Below, piece after piece: positions 38,773-46,588 of a stretch of 64,000 nt of DNA. Each line of letters starts with the position of its first letter. Position 1 is the first letter of the stretch. This stretch comes from Kocuria sp. cx-455. GTDB taxonomy: Bacteria; Actinomycetota; Actinomycetes; Actinomycetales; Micrococcaceae. Below the pieces are notes generated by a model that had not been told where the DNA came from, searched no databases, and was given only the letters and a program-made list of their open reading frames with translations. Made by a program: the position numbers and the translations under genes. The DNA lies in the NCBI RefSeq assembly GCF_014698015.1, contig NZ_JACXBS010000002.1:1-64000 (forward strand), read 5' to 3'.

Positions 38773-39303
38773 TCAATCCGTGAAGTTTTGGTCGTCAGGC
38801 GAGGCCACGATCATTCCGTAGTTCAGGGCCCAGTAGAGGACCGTGTACCCCAAGGATGCGAAGAGCGTGGTGTTCCACACGGCAGCGAGTGTGACGGTCG
38901 CCCCGTTCCACACGTACGGTGCGTTGCCGAGGAGACCCCCGATATAAATCAGCAGCGAGGCGAGGGCGATCCCCAGCCCAATGGGCCAGATTCGTTTCTT
39001 GGTCAGTAGCCCACCAGCAACGAACACGGCGGACACGGCGCACACGAGCCACAAGAAAGGCATCGCGGACGGGAAGGGCTCGTGACCGCTCAGTGCCGTT
39101 GTTGCCGACGCAATGCCGATCACCGCTATGACCAGCAGAAGCAGCAGGCGGGTGGTCCGCGTGAGATTGATCCTGATGTACCTCAGCAGCGGCGCGCGTT
39201 TCTTCCCGGGCCGAACGTGCTCCGTCACTCGTGCGGTTGCGTTCGGGGTGTCCCGGAAGTCGACTCCCTGACGCAGGGCCGGAGAGTTCTGGTCCTCCCT
39301 CAT
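38773..39303 (-). CDS. Four-helix membrane protein of the oxidoreductase operon
   Basis: 176 residues, no family recognised. A polar N-terminal 50 residues, then four predicted helices (about 52-75, 86-106, 110-130, 145-165). ATG 39303 has AAAGGA upstream; the frame continues upstream without support. It is the first gene of the operon, 16 nt before the cytochrome-molybdopterin fusion, so it could be an extra membrane subunit. Confidence 0.75.
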   Translation of the reverse strand: MREDQNSPALRQGVDFRDTPNATARVTEHVRPGKKRAPLLRYIRINLTRTTRLLLLLVIAVIGIASATTALSGHEPFPSAMPFLWLVCAVSAVFVAGGLLTKKRIWPIGLGIALASLLIYIGGLLGNAPYVWNGATVTLAAVWNTTLFASLGYTVLYWALNYGMIVASPDDQNFTD

Positions 39304-39749
39304 CGTCCATTCCTTTCGTGAGCGCAAAGTTCGTTCAACCTGCGCGGCGAACAAGCGAGCCAACCCCGGTGGGCCACATCCGCCTGTGCCAGCAGTCCAC
39401 TAGGTTACGCACCTGGAAAAGTTCTGAGAGCAGGCTGAAATTTGGCTTTGACTGAGTGGTTCTCTTTCCTCAACCTATCCGCAGCCCAGCACGAAATCGA
39501 GGCAAACTCGAGATTCCGATAAATGACCATGTGAGTTTGAACGCAGCAAATTCGGATAAAGTTCACAGGGCGCACAATTTGGTGTTTATGCAGGTCAGAG
39601 GCCGTTTGTTGCCAAGTCCTTCGGTGCATCGGCATTGCCTTGAGCCCGCCTGCGGATCTTACGGAACTGCACCTCGCTGGTGTGAAACGTGCCGATGTGA
39701 ATCCGGTGGAAGCCGCCCTCAACAACTGCCTGGACGGCGCACAGATATT
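39304..39749. other. 446-nt gap holding the promoter of the oxidoreductase operon
   Basis: No credible gene on either strand. The part from 39415 to 39600 is clearly AT-richer than its surroundings. Frames in this region lack ribosome binding sites and known motifs. It should contain the operon promoter and the end of the sugar dehydrogenase transcript; I could not define boxes with confidence. Confidence 0.6.
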
Positions 39750-40829
39750 TCAGCGCCCGAACCGCAAAATCCTGTCATCCCCCGGCGATGGGCTGCCGCG
39801 GCCGTCCGTATTGTTGGTCATGACCCACAGGGAGCCGTCCGGCGCCACGGTGACGTCGCGCAGCCGCCCGAACTCGTCCGTGAAGTGCTCCACCGACTGA
39901 GAGGTGTCGGCCAGCGGAATCTCGCGCATGCGTGCGCCGCGCAAATTGGCCATGAACAGTGTGTCATCCCGGATCGCGATCCCACTGGGACTCGCCTCGG
40001 AGGGCTCCCACTGCTGAACGGGGTTGATGTACTTGTCGTTGTCGCCGATACCTTCAACCTCGGGCCACCCGTAGTTGCCGCCGGATTCAATCACGTTCAG
40101 CTCGTCCCACGTGTTCTGTCCGAACTCGCTCGCGTAGAGCGTGCCGTCCTGCGCCCACGCCAGGCCCTGGGGATTGCGGTGCCCGTAGCTGTAAACCAGG
40201 GAATCGGGGAACGGATTGCCCTCCGGAACATCTCCCTCCGGTGTCATGCGGAGAATCTTGCCGGACGGTGAATCCATGTCCTGCGCGGCCTCGCGATTCC
40301 CGGCGTCACCCACGGTCGCATACAGCAATCCGTCCGGTCCGAAAGCAATCCGACCGCCGTTGTGCGTACCACCCGCGGGGATTCCGTCCAGTAAGATCTC
40401 TGGGCTTCCGAGCGACAAGTTCCCCGGCGTGCCGGACATGGGGAAGCGCTCGATGCGGTTGTCATCCTCGGCGGTGAAGTACGCGTACAGGTAGTTCTCG
40501 TGGACGGCCAGGCCCAGCAGGCCGCCTTCACCTCGAGGCGCCACGCCGTCGACGATGGCGACCTCGCGGGCCCGACCGGCGCCGTCGAGCTCGAGGATCC
40601 TGGCCGAGTCGCGCTCGCTGACTAAGGCAGCGCCGTCGTAGAAAGCGATCGACCACGGCGCGTCGAGATTCTCGGCCACGATCCGGGACTCTTCCCACGA
40701 CGACGCCGCCGCGCGCGTTTCGCTCGTGGCGGGCTCGCTCGGTTGGTCGCTGTTGCCGCCGCATGAGGTCAGGAGCAGGGCGCCGCTCACGAGGACTGCG
40801 GTTGTTACGGGGCGTGACGTGGGAACCAT
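39750..40829 (-). CDS. PQQ-type aldose sugar dehydrogenase lipoprotein
   Basis: 359 residues. A lipoprotein signal with Cys23 in LLLTSCGG, then a six-bladed beta-propeller of the glucose/sorbosone dehydrogenase family: LDAPWSIAF, GGLLGLAVH, GGTHNGGRIAFGPDG near 155, YSYGHRNPQGLAW near 210, and NNTDGRGSPSPGDDRILRF at the end. Family enzymes oxidise aldoses with PQQ outside the membrane. The GHRNPQG and THNGGR segments are those expected near the active site. AAGGA lies upstream of the ATG. It sits upstream of the molybdopterin operon on the same strand. Confidence 0.92.
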   Translation of the reverse strand: MVPTSRPVTTAVLVSGALLLTSCGGNSDQPSEPATSETRAAASSWEESRIVAENLDAPWSIAFYDGAALVSERDSARILELDGAGRAREVAIVDGVAPRGEGGLLGLAVHENYLYAYFTAEDDNRIERFPMSGTPGNLSLGSPEILLDGIPAGGTHNGGRIAFGPDGLLYATVGDAGNREAAQDMDSPSGKILRMTPEGDVPEGNPFPDSLVYSYGHRNPQGLAWAQDGTLYASEFGQNTWDELNVIESGGNYGWPEVEGIGDNDKYINPVQQWEPSEASPSGIAIRDDTLFMANLRGARMREIPLADTSQSVEHFTDEFGRLRDVTVAPDGSLWVMTNNTDGRGSPSPGDDRILRFGR

Positions 40830-40865
40830 GCTGCGGTCCTTCCGGGGCAGAGGCGTGTTCCAAAT

Positions 40866-41471
40866 TCAGCCGGACATCAATACCGGGAATGCTGACGGAT
40901 CACCCCGGTGGAACACGGCGTCATACGCTTCGAGCAGCTCCGCCGACATCAGCCCCAGCATGCCCAATGTCGCGCTGGCGAACTGGACCGGAGATTGTGG
41001 GCCGGCCGTGACGAGCCCATCTTCCGCGACGGCTCGTTGATCGCGATAGTGCGCGCCGCCCTTGTATCCCGTTGCTTCAAGGGCCACTTTCGCAGCTGAC
41101 GTGTGGGGGCGGTTATCGAGCAAACCTGCGCGGGCCAATGCTTCCGTTGCTCCGCAGATCGCGGCAACGGGCACTCCGGCATCGAGGAACTGCTCGGCAA
41201 CGGCGACGAATACTTCCTCTCGCCCCGGCTGCCACCCGATACCCCCGGGCATGATCAGGAGGTCACTGGCGGTCGGGTCCAGGTCCGCGACCGGGATGTC
41301 GGGAAGCCAACGTACCCCGCCCATCGTGACCACTGGCTGATCGGTTGACGCGACACTGACCACGTTCCACGGTTCGCCAATGAATCGGCCCGTGTTGAGT
41401 TCGGCCAGCAGGTGACCGGCTTCCCAATCGGCAACCTGATCGATGAGCACCACGTGCGCAGTACGTGTCAT
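40866..41471 (-). CDS. DJ-1/PfpI family protein
   Basis: 201 residues. Class I amidotransferase-like fold with the nucleophile elbow AAICGATEALA and catalytic Cys106; DLLIMPGGIGW lies near 70. Members include deglycases, chaperones and amidases; the exact reaction here is open. ATG 41471 is chosen because homology begins there. It lies 36 nt before the sugar dehydrogenase on the same strand and may be cotranscribed. Divergent from the fluoride cassette. Confidence 0.88.
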   Translation of the reverse strand: MTRTAHVVLIDQVADWEAGHLLAELNTGRFIGEPWNVVSVASTDQPVVTMGGVRWLPDIPVADLDPTASDLLIMPGGIGWQPGREEVFVAVAEQFLDAGVPVAAICGATEALARAGLLDNRPHTSAAKVALEATGYKGGAHYRDQRAVAEDGLVTAGPQSPVQFASATLGMLGLMSAELLEAYDAVFHRGDPSAFPVLMSG

Positions 41472-41600
41472 AAAGAGACAGTGACAACATGGCGGGCCCA
41501 TGTCAATGGTGTGGTTGTTCCCTGCTGAGGTAGAAGATCAAGCCGGATCCTCGTAAAGTGCCGGCGGCCATGAGATCATGGGACGGACGCTCCGGCGTCG

Positions 41601-41652
41601 CGGCGGTGGGGCTCGCCGCACCCAACCTCGGATTCCCGACAACAGTCCCTAC
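41601..41652 (+). ncRNA. Candidate divergent fluoride riboswitch (crcB motif)
   Basis: P1 stem CGGCG (41601-41605) / CGCCG (41614-41618); loop GUGGGGCU whose last six bases pair with AGUCCC (41644-41649) to form the pseudoknot (one G-U); a small stem UCGG/CCGA between them; then UAC. This reproduces the order P1, P3, pseudoknot, UAC and the UGG...UC and CCUAC consensus pieces. It differs in GAUG (here GGUG) and in the UGAUG element (here CAACA). It lies 38 nt before the first ORF of a fluoride cassette. Could be a decayed or variant switch. Confidence 0.45.
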
Positions 41653-41690
41653 CCCATGGCACATCTGTGCCCTGACGGTAGGAGATCTTG

Positions 41691-42056
41691 ATGGACACCC
41701 CCACGAGAGCAAAGTCTGCTCCATCCTCCTTGGCATCGCACTCCACGAACTCGGCACTCTCTGGGCAGGGGCGGATCCTCGCAATGCGTTGCTCCGGACG
41801 AGCGAGCTGCTCGTCATCGACTTGTTCCCCGCGATCCTCACGGGTCTCTTCATCCCTGGCCCTGCCAGCCCCATCGTTCGGCGCAGTCCTCACACCGTAT
41901 GCGGCGGGACTCAGGCGTTCGCGCCTGTTTCGGGCCCACGAACCAGGCGCCGGCTCTCGATGGCAGTGCGCGGCAGGCCACGTTGCGGCCTGCATCGTCG
42001 TCGGCACGATCGGGTTCAGTCTCGCGATGGCAATTCTCGGCATCGGTCAGCACTGA
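41691..42056 (+). CDS. Small ORF with C-terminal membrane helix, first in fluoride cassette
   Basis: 121 residues. The ATG has AGGAG 6 nt upstream, and the stop is followed directly by the AAGGAG site of the stress protein gene, which supports real translation. The first 60 residues are Ser/Arg-rich without any known motif and may be out of the original frame; the end (about 95-117, HVAACIVVGTIGFSLAMAIL) is a clear membrane helix. No family recognised. It may be a degraded remnant of a larger membrane protein gene. Confidence 0.45.
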   Translation: MDTPTRAKSAPSSLASHSTNSALSGQGRILAMRCSGRASCSSSTCSPRSSRVSSSLALPAPSFGAVLTPYAAGLRRSRLFRAHEPGAGSRWQCAAGHVAACIVVGTIGFSLAMAILGIGQH

Positions 42057-42069
42057 TAAGGAGCAGCTC

Positions 42070-42579
42070 ATGAAACAAGGGAACGCATTCGTCGTCGTCG
42101 GCGTCGCCCCCAGGGGGCTCGCAGGGGTCCTCACGACCGCGGCGGGGTTCGCCGAGCACTTCGGTGCGGAGCTGGTCTGCGTCAGCGTCGACGCCTCGCG
42201 CTACACGGTCCGCCACGAGCCCGATGGGAGGGTCGTGTCGATGCCCATTGATTCCGACCTCGCAGATGAGGGCGTCGAAGAGTTCAACCCAGAACTACGC
42301 GCGGCCATCGCGCGGGCACTGGACAGGCAATCCGTCTCCTGGTCGGTGCGGGCGTTGGCAGGCGGCCCCGCACAGGAGATCGCACGGCTCGCCGACGAAC
42401 TCGACGCGGCCATGATCGTCGTGGGCACGCGAGATCCGGGGATCCGCGGTTCGCTGCACGAGTTCTTCAACGGTTCGGTGGCCGTTCAGCTCGCTCACCG
42501 TCAGCATCGCCCCGTCGTGGTCGTGCCGCTCCACGCGGTGAGTGCCGGCGGTGAGCTGCCCTGGCAGGTGGAGGAGTAA
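42070..42579 (+). CDS. Universal stress protein (UspA family)
   Basis: 169 residues, one UspA domain. Starts with VVVGVAPRG, and the C-terminal ATP-binding-type segment VVGTRDPGIRGSLHEFFNGSVAVQLAHRQHRPVVVVP (near 120-155) has the GxxG-9x-GS pattern. ATG 42070 has AAGGAG upstream. Universal stress proteins are known members of fluoride-responsive gene sets together with crcB and enolase, as in this cassette. Confidence 0.88.
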   Translation: MKQGNAFVVVGVAPRGLAGVLTTAAGFAEHFGAELVCVSVDASRYTVRHEPDGRVVSMPIDSDLADEGVEEFNPELRAAIARALDRQSVSWSVRALAGGPAQEIARLADELDAAMIVVGTRDPGIRGSLHEFFNGSVAVQLAHRQHRPVVVVPLHAVSAGGELPWQVEE

Positions 42580-42582
42580 GCC

Positions 42583-43088
42583 GTGTCCGCAACACTGGTG
42601 CTGGTGCAGAACGGGCAGAGACGGGCGAGCGCCGAACGATCGCTGATCCCCGGCGGCAGTTGTGTGGACCAAACGACCGCGGCCCTCGCGACCACGGTGG
42701 GTCCTACTCCGGCCGGGGCGTGCAGACTGCCGTCGCCGGTGGGCACGTTCAGCTAGTCTGCTACGACCTGCGCGTGACCGACCCCGCGCGCATCCGCGAC
42801 GGTGCCGAGCACGGCTACCCCGATGCAATGCTCATCAAGCCCAACCAGATTGGCACCGTCACCGAGACCTTCGACGCAATCACCACGGCGCGCAAGCTCG
42901 GAATGACGTGCATGGTCTCGCACCGATCTGGGGAGACGGCGGATACGTTCATCGCTGACCTCGTGGTGGGCACCGGCGTCGGGCAGATCAAGTCCGGCGC
43001 GCCCGCCCGCGGGGAACGCGTTGCGAAGTACAACCGGCTCACGGACATCGCCCTCAACCACCCCGACCTAACCTACGGACTCGCATGA
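42583..43088 (+). pseudogene. Enolase remnant (internal deletion)
   Basis: Only the C-terminal part of an enolase is left: from about 42736 the frame reads HVQLVCYDLRVTDPARI, then LIKPNQIGTVTET (active-site Lys), SHRSGET and GQIKSGAPARGERVAKYNRL. About 310 N-terminal residues, including most metal ligands, are missing, and GDDL has become CYDL. A GTG at 42583 with a good GGAGGAG site opens a 57-codon frame that stops at 42754 and may be the old N terminus. Fluoride inhibits enolase, so a spare copy in a fluoride cassette makes sense; this one is dead. The stop overlaps the crcB start by ATGA. Confidence 0.85.
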
Positions 43089-43585
43089 CAGACACAAACC
43101 CGACCACCCAGCTTCCCACCGACCCGGATACCGACGCCGGGCAGACCACGACCGGTGAGCCCCGGCCGGTGCACCTGCGCTGGACGTCGCTCGTGGCGGT
43201 GTTCGCGGGCGGCAGCGTCGGAACCGGGACTCGCGAGGCACTCACGCTCGCGTTCCCGGCGTCGGGCGGCATTCCGTGGACGATCTTCGCCGTCAACCTC
43301 TGCGGGGCTTTCCTGCTGGGTGTCCTCCTCGACGCGCTCGCGCGGCGGGGGCCGGACCGGGGGCGGCGGCGTCTGCTGCGGCTGTTGGTCGGCACGGGCT
43401 TCATGGGCGGATTCACCACGTACAGCGCCTTCGCGGTCAACACCGCTTGTCTTCTCGGCGCGGGCGAGGCGACGGCCGGCATTGGACACGGGCTCGGCAC
43501 CCTCCTGTGCGGCGGGCTCGCCACCTGGGCAGGGATCGTCATCGCCACCCTCGCGCACCGTCACAGGAAGGGAGCCGCGTCGTGA
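43085..43585 (+). CDS. crcB: Fluoride channel CrcB/Fluc, subunit 1
   Basis: 166 residues. A polar 30-residue N-terminal extension, then four helices with family motifs: GGSVGTGTREAL near 41, TIFAVNLCGAFLLG near 65, and GTGFMGGFTTYSAF near 103. Fluc channels export F- as dual-topology dimers; when two different genes stand in tandem, as here, they usually form a heterodimer. It overlaps the enolase remnant (ATGA) and the second crcB (GTGA). No inactivating change seen. Confidence 0.93.
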   Translation: MTDTNPTTQLPTDPDTDAGQTTTGEPRPVHLRWTSLVAVFAGGSVGTGTREALTLAFPASGGIPWTIFAVNLCGAFLLGVLLDALARRGPDRGRRRLLRLLVGTGFMGGFTTYSAFAVNTACLLGAGEATAGIGHGLGTLLCGGLATWAGIVIATLAHRHRKGAAS

Positions 43586-43959
43586 CCCCGCTCGTGTTTG
43601 TCTGCATCGCACTGGCCGGCGGCCTCGGTTCGGCATGCAGGCTGTTCCTGGACGGCGTGATCCGCGCCCACACTCGTGGCTCGGTGCCGTGGGGGACCAT
43701 CACCATCAACCTCACTGGCTCGTTCCTGCTCGGGCTGGTCACCGGCTTCACCACGAACCAACTGCTTCCCGAGGCCGTTCACCTAATTGTGGGCGCGGGC
43801 TTCCTCGGCGGCTACACCACCTTCTCCACCGCCAGCTTCGAGACCATCCGCCTGCTGCAGGAGCGCAGATGGGCCATCGGCGTGCTCAACGGGCTGGGCG
43901 TGACAGTTGCGGCATCGGCGCTCGCGGGCCTCGGGCTCTGGATCGGGAGCCTCGCGTGA
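43582..43959 (+). CDS. crcB: Fluoride channel CrcB/Fluc, subunit 2
   Basis: 125 residues, four helices: GGLGSACRLFLDG near 13, TITINLTGSFLLGL near 40, GAGFLGGYTTFSTASFET near 71, including the TTFST polar track. GTG 43582 overlaps the stop of the first crcB by 4 nt. Both subunits look intact, so fluoride export is probably still functional. Overlaps the phosphatase relic by GTGA. Confidence 0.93.
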   Translation: MTPLVFVCIALAGGLGSACRLFLDGVIRAHTRGSVPWGTITINLTGSFLLGLVTGFTTNQLLPEAVHLIVGAGFLGGYTTFSTASFETIRLLQERRWAIGVLNGLGVTVAASALAGLGLWIGSLA

Positions 43960-44432
43960 GCGATACAGAGTCCTGCGGAACGCCCGCCGGCGCGATCGAC
44001 GACCGGCCACCGCAGCCACCCATTCCTGAGGACGTACCCGTTCGAATCATCCTGGTCCGGCCTGGGCGTACGGCGCTCAATGCCGTGGCCAGCGGGGTGC
44101 CGCACGGCATCGATGCGGCGTTCAACGACCGCGACTACGGCCCGTGGACCGGGCAAATCAAGGACAGCGTGGTCCGCGAGTGGGGTAGCGTGAACGGCGC
44201 TCCGGGGGTCGAGGACGAGCAGGTCGTCCTCGACCGTGCACTGGAGGCGCTGACCGCTCTCCTCAGAGAGGGCAGCGGCGACGGCACAGTGCACGTCCCA
44301 CGTCATCACGGGGCGCCGACCATGCCGCCCAAGGGCTCAGGTCCTTCCTACGTCCTGAGACAGGACAAACGCCCCCACCACGGCCAGCGAACCCCCGACC
44401 CCAGACACGACAAAAGGGCCCCAGAACCATAA
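43956..44432 (+). pseudogene. Histidine-phosphatase (phosphoglycerate mutase-like) relic with lost catalytic His
   Basis: 158 codons from GTG 43956. The region IILVRPGRTALNA corresponds to the RHG signature of histidine phosphatases, but the catalytic His is replaced by Pro. DRDYGPWTGQIKDSVV and GAPGVEDEQVVLDRALEAL match later parts of a phosphoglycerate mutase-type domain; most of the region between is missing, and the last 40 residues look like read-through into unrelated sequence. It could still be translated but not as a working phosphatase. Confidence 0.7.
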
Positions 44433-44436
44433 AGTT

Positions 44437-44451
44437 CCAGAACCCTTCTGG
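44437..44451. terminator. Small hairpin between fluoride cassette and tRNA gene
   Basis: CCAGAA-CCC-TTCTGG, 6-bp stem, no T-tract. Lies between convergent units and could contribute to termination. Confidence 0.35.
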
Positions 44452-44501
44452 CATCCATCTACCGACTCATCTGTCAACGATGACCCGACTCAGGACAAAC
44501 G

Positions 44502-44574
44502 TGGAGCTTAGGGGAATCGAACCCCTGACCTTTTCATTGCGAACGAAACGCTCTACCAACTGAGCTAAAGCCCC
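44502..44574 (-). tRNA. tRNA-Ala (anticodon CGC)
   Basis: 73-nt cloverleaf on the minus strand. Acceptor GGGGCTT/AAGCTCC with one G-U and discriminator A; D arm GCTC-AGTTGGTA-GAGC; anticodon stem TTTCG/TGAAA with loop TTCGCAA giving CGC; T arm AGGGG-TTCGATT-CCCCT. CCA is not encoded. Confidence 0.96.
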
Positions 44575-44646
44575 TCACACCAGAGATTACTGTAGTCCTC
44601 CCACCTGGTTTTCGCACGTTGAGCTGGTCTGCGTGCTGGCGCCACT

Positions 44647-44652
44647 TAGGGT
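44647..44652 (+). promoter_or_regulatory. -10 box TAGGGT, leaderless start
   Basis: TAGGGT ends 6 nt before the ATG at 44659. Confidence 0.5.
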
Positions 44653-44658
44653 TGACCC

Positions 44659-45441
44659 ATGACCGAACCGGAACTCCCCGAAACAGCGCAGCCATCCGAG
44701 CACCAGCCCGTGAGGGATCGGATTGCAATCGGCTACGTGCCCGGTGTGATGCCGGGGAAGTGGTTCCGGAGGTGGGAGGATCGCCGTCACCAGCCGGTGT
44801 TGCACCAGTACCCGGTCCGGGCCGATGCCTGGCGAGAGGCACTGACTAGTGGCGAGATCCAGGCGTGCTTCGTCCGTCTCAACTGGGAAGACCAGGACCC
44901 CAGCGTGGAAGAGCTCCGCGAGGAGTTCCGCGCGGTTGCTCTCTACGAAGAACTCCAGGTCGCCGTGCTCGACCGGGATCACATCCTCACCGTTGCGGAA
45001 ACGCTCACCACGGGCGAGCTCACGGCCGAGTCCGAGCCCCAAGCCAGGCCTCGCACTGATGACGCCGACATGGCCGTGGAACTCACCGCCGCCGGCGTGG
45101 GCCCGGTCATCCTGCCCATGTCGGTCGCGCGTCTGCACCACCGCAAGGACGTCACCTACCGCGAACTCACGGATGCACCCACCGTCCCCGTAATGCTCGT
45201 GTGGCCCCGGGACCTCACCGAAGCGGACGAGGCCGCGGTCCAGCAATTCGTCGGCATTGTGCGCGGCCGCAGCGCCAACAGTGGTCGGGACACCCCGGCC
45301 CGCGCGGAAGAAGAGCGCAAGAACAAGAAGCAACCCCCCAAACAACACCCCAAGGCTGCACAGCGCCGAGGTGGCAGGGGACCCAAGGGAGCGAAAGCGG
45401 CGTCGGCGAGCAAGAATGCCCGCCGACGCCGCCCGCGCTAG
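44659..45441 (+). CDS. LysR-type substrate-binding domain protein without DNA-binding domain
   Basis: 260 residues. Residues 22-205 look like the periplasmic-binding-protein-like effector domain of LysR regulators (RIAIGYVPGVMPGKWFRRW, ILPMSVARLHHRKDVTYREL, VPVMLVWPRDL). There is no helix-turn-helix before it. The last 50 residues are Lys/Arg-rich with Pro, Gly and Ala, which may bind nucleic acid nonspecifically. A stand-alone effector sensor or an unusual regulator; role unknown. ATG supported by the -10 box 6 nt upstream. Confidence 0.75.
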   Translation: MTEPELPETAQPSEHQPVRDRIAIGYVPGVMPGKWFRRWEDRRHQPVLHQYPVRADAWREALTSGEIQACFVRLNWEDQDPSVEELREEFRAVALYEELQVAVLDRDHILTVAETLTTGELTAESEPQARPRTDDADMAVELTAAGVGPVILPMSVARLHHRKDVTYRELTDAPTVPVMLVWPRDLTEADEAAVQQFVGIVRGRSANSGRDTPARAEEERKNKKQPPKQHPKAAQRRGGRGPKGAKAASASKNARRRRPR

Positions 45442-45453
45442 AGCCGCGGGAGG

Positions 45454-46542
45454 CTAGCCGTCCCCGCGGCGCTCCGACGAATCGGTGGTGGTGCCGTCCT
45501 TGCTGGGGGTGCGGCCATCGGTCGTGGAAGTGTCAGGGGCGGGTTCGGGCCGGCGCACCGCGGTGCGCAACTGACCCGTCAGGGGAACGCGAGGCTGCGG
45601 GAAGGACGTGGTGCGGGTGTCGTCGTCGGCGGAGGAACCGGTCGGGGCGCCGTCGTTGCGCACGACCATCTGATAGACCAGCGGTAGGCGCAGGCCTTCG
45701 CGGTCCAGCATCTTCTTGATACGCACGCGCAATACGCGGGCCACGTCCCATTGCTGCAGCGGCGCGGTCTTCACCGCCAAACGCACGGTGATGGACTCCC
45801 CGGTAATGTTCTCCACGCCCCAGACCTCGGGGTCGTCAATGATGTTGGGGCCCATGTCCGGGTCATCGCGCAGCAATTGCGCCTCGTGCTCGATGAGGTC
45901 CGTGAGCAGGTCGATATTGGTGTCGTAGGGGACAGGGATGTCCAGCACACAGCGAGCCCACCCCTGGGATTGATTGCCCACCCGGAGGATCTCGCCGTTG
46001 CGCACGTGCCACAGGGTGCCCTTGACGTCGCGCACCTGGGTCACCCGCAATCCCACGCTCTCCACGGTGCCGATGGCCTCGCCCAGGTCCACGGAGTCGC
46101 CGATACCGAGCTGGTCCTCGGCCACCATGAAGATTCCGGAGAGGTAGTCCTTGACCAGGGATTGCGCGCCGAAGGACAGGGCCACACCGGCAATACCGGC
46201 CGAGGCCAGCACCGGAGCGATGTTGAACCCCATCTCCGAAATGATCATCAGGATGGCCACGGCCCAAATGACGATCGTGGCCACCGAGGACAGCACGGAC
46301 CCCACGGTGGATGCACGTTGGGACTGGCGGTCCGAGGCCAACCCGGCATCGACAACCCAGCGGGGCTTCCCGTTGTCGATCTTGCGGACGATGCGCGAGC
46401 GCGACCCGCGGGCGATACCCCGGGTGACGTTGCGAATCACCAACCGCAACACGGCGGTCAGGGCCAGCGCGCCCAAGAATATGAGGAGTACGCGGAGCGG
46501 GGCACCCAACCAAAAATGCACATCAAGCAAGTTCTCTTCCAT
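45454..46542 (-). CDS. Mechanosensitive ion channel, MscS family
   Basis: 362 residues. Helices at about 12-35, 82-103 and 108-130, the last being the glycine/alanine-rich pore helix (ASAGIAGVALSFGAQSLVKDYLSGIFM). The beta domain follows (VDLGEAIGTVESVGLRVTQVRDVKGTLWHVRNGEI), then an alpha/beta C-terminal part and a disordered Thr/Asp-rich tail of about 75 residues. Releases solutes on osmotic downshift. TAATGT (minus 46556-46551) lies 8 nt before the ATG. Confidence 0.94.
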   Translation of the reverse strand: MEENLLDVHFWLGAPLRVLLIFLGALALTAVLRLVIRNVTRGIARGSRSRIVRKIDNGKPRWVVDAGLASDRQSQRASTVGSVLSSVATIVIWAVAILMIISEMGFNIAPVLASAGIAGVALSFGAQSLVKDYLSGIFMVAEDQLGIGDSVDLGEAIGTVESVGLRVTQVRDVKGTLWHVRNGEILRVGNQSQGWARCVLDIPVPYDTNIDLLTDLIEHEAQLLRDDPDMGPNIIDDPEVWGVENITGESITVRLAVKTAPLQQWDVARVLRVRIKKMLDREGLRLPLVYQMVVRNDGAPTGSSADDDTRTTSFPQPRVPLTGQLRTAVRRPEPAPDTSTTDGRTPSKDGTTTDSSERRGDG

Positions 46543-46588
46543 CGCTAACTACATTAACCGCCGAGGATGAGCGTGGCCTAAGTGCGTA

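Noticed and set aside
39456-40271. 271-codon plus-strand frame over the gap and sugar dehydrogenase
   Set aside because: Mostly antisense to the dehydrogenase and lacks motifs.
41558-42073. Possible decayed NhaA antiporter in another frame upstream of the stress protein
   Set aside because: A short stretch resembles the C terminus of such antiporters, but no diagnostic motif could be matched.
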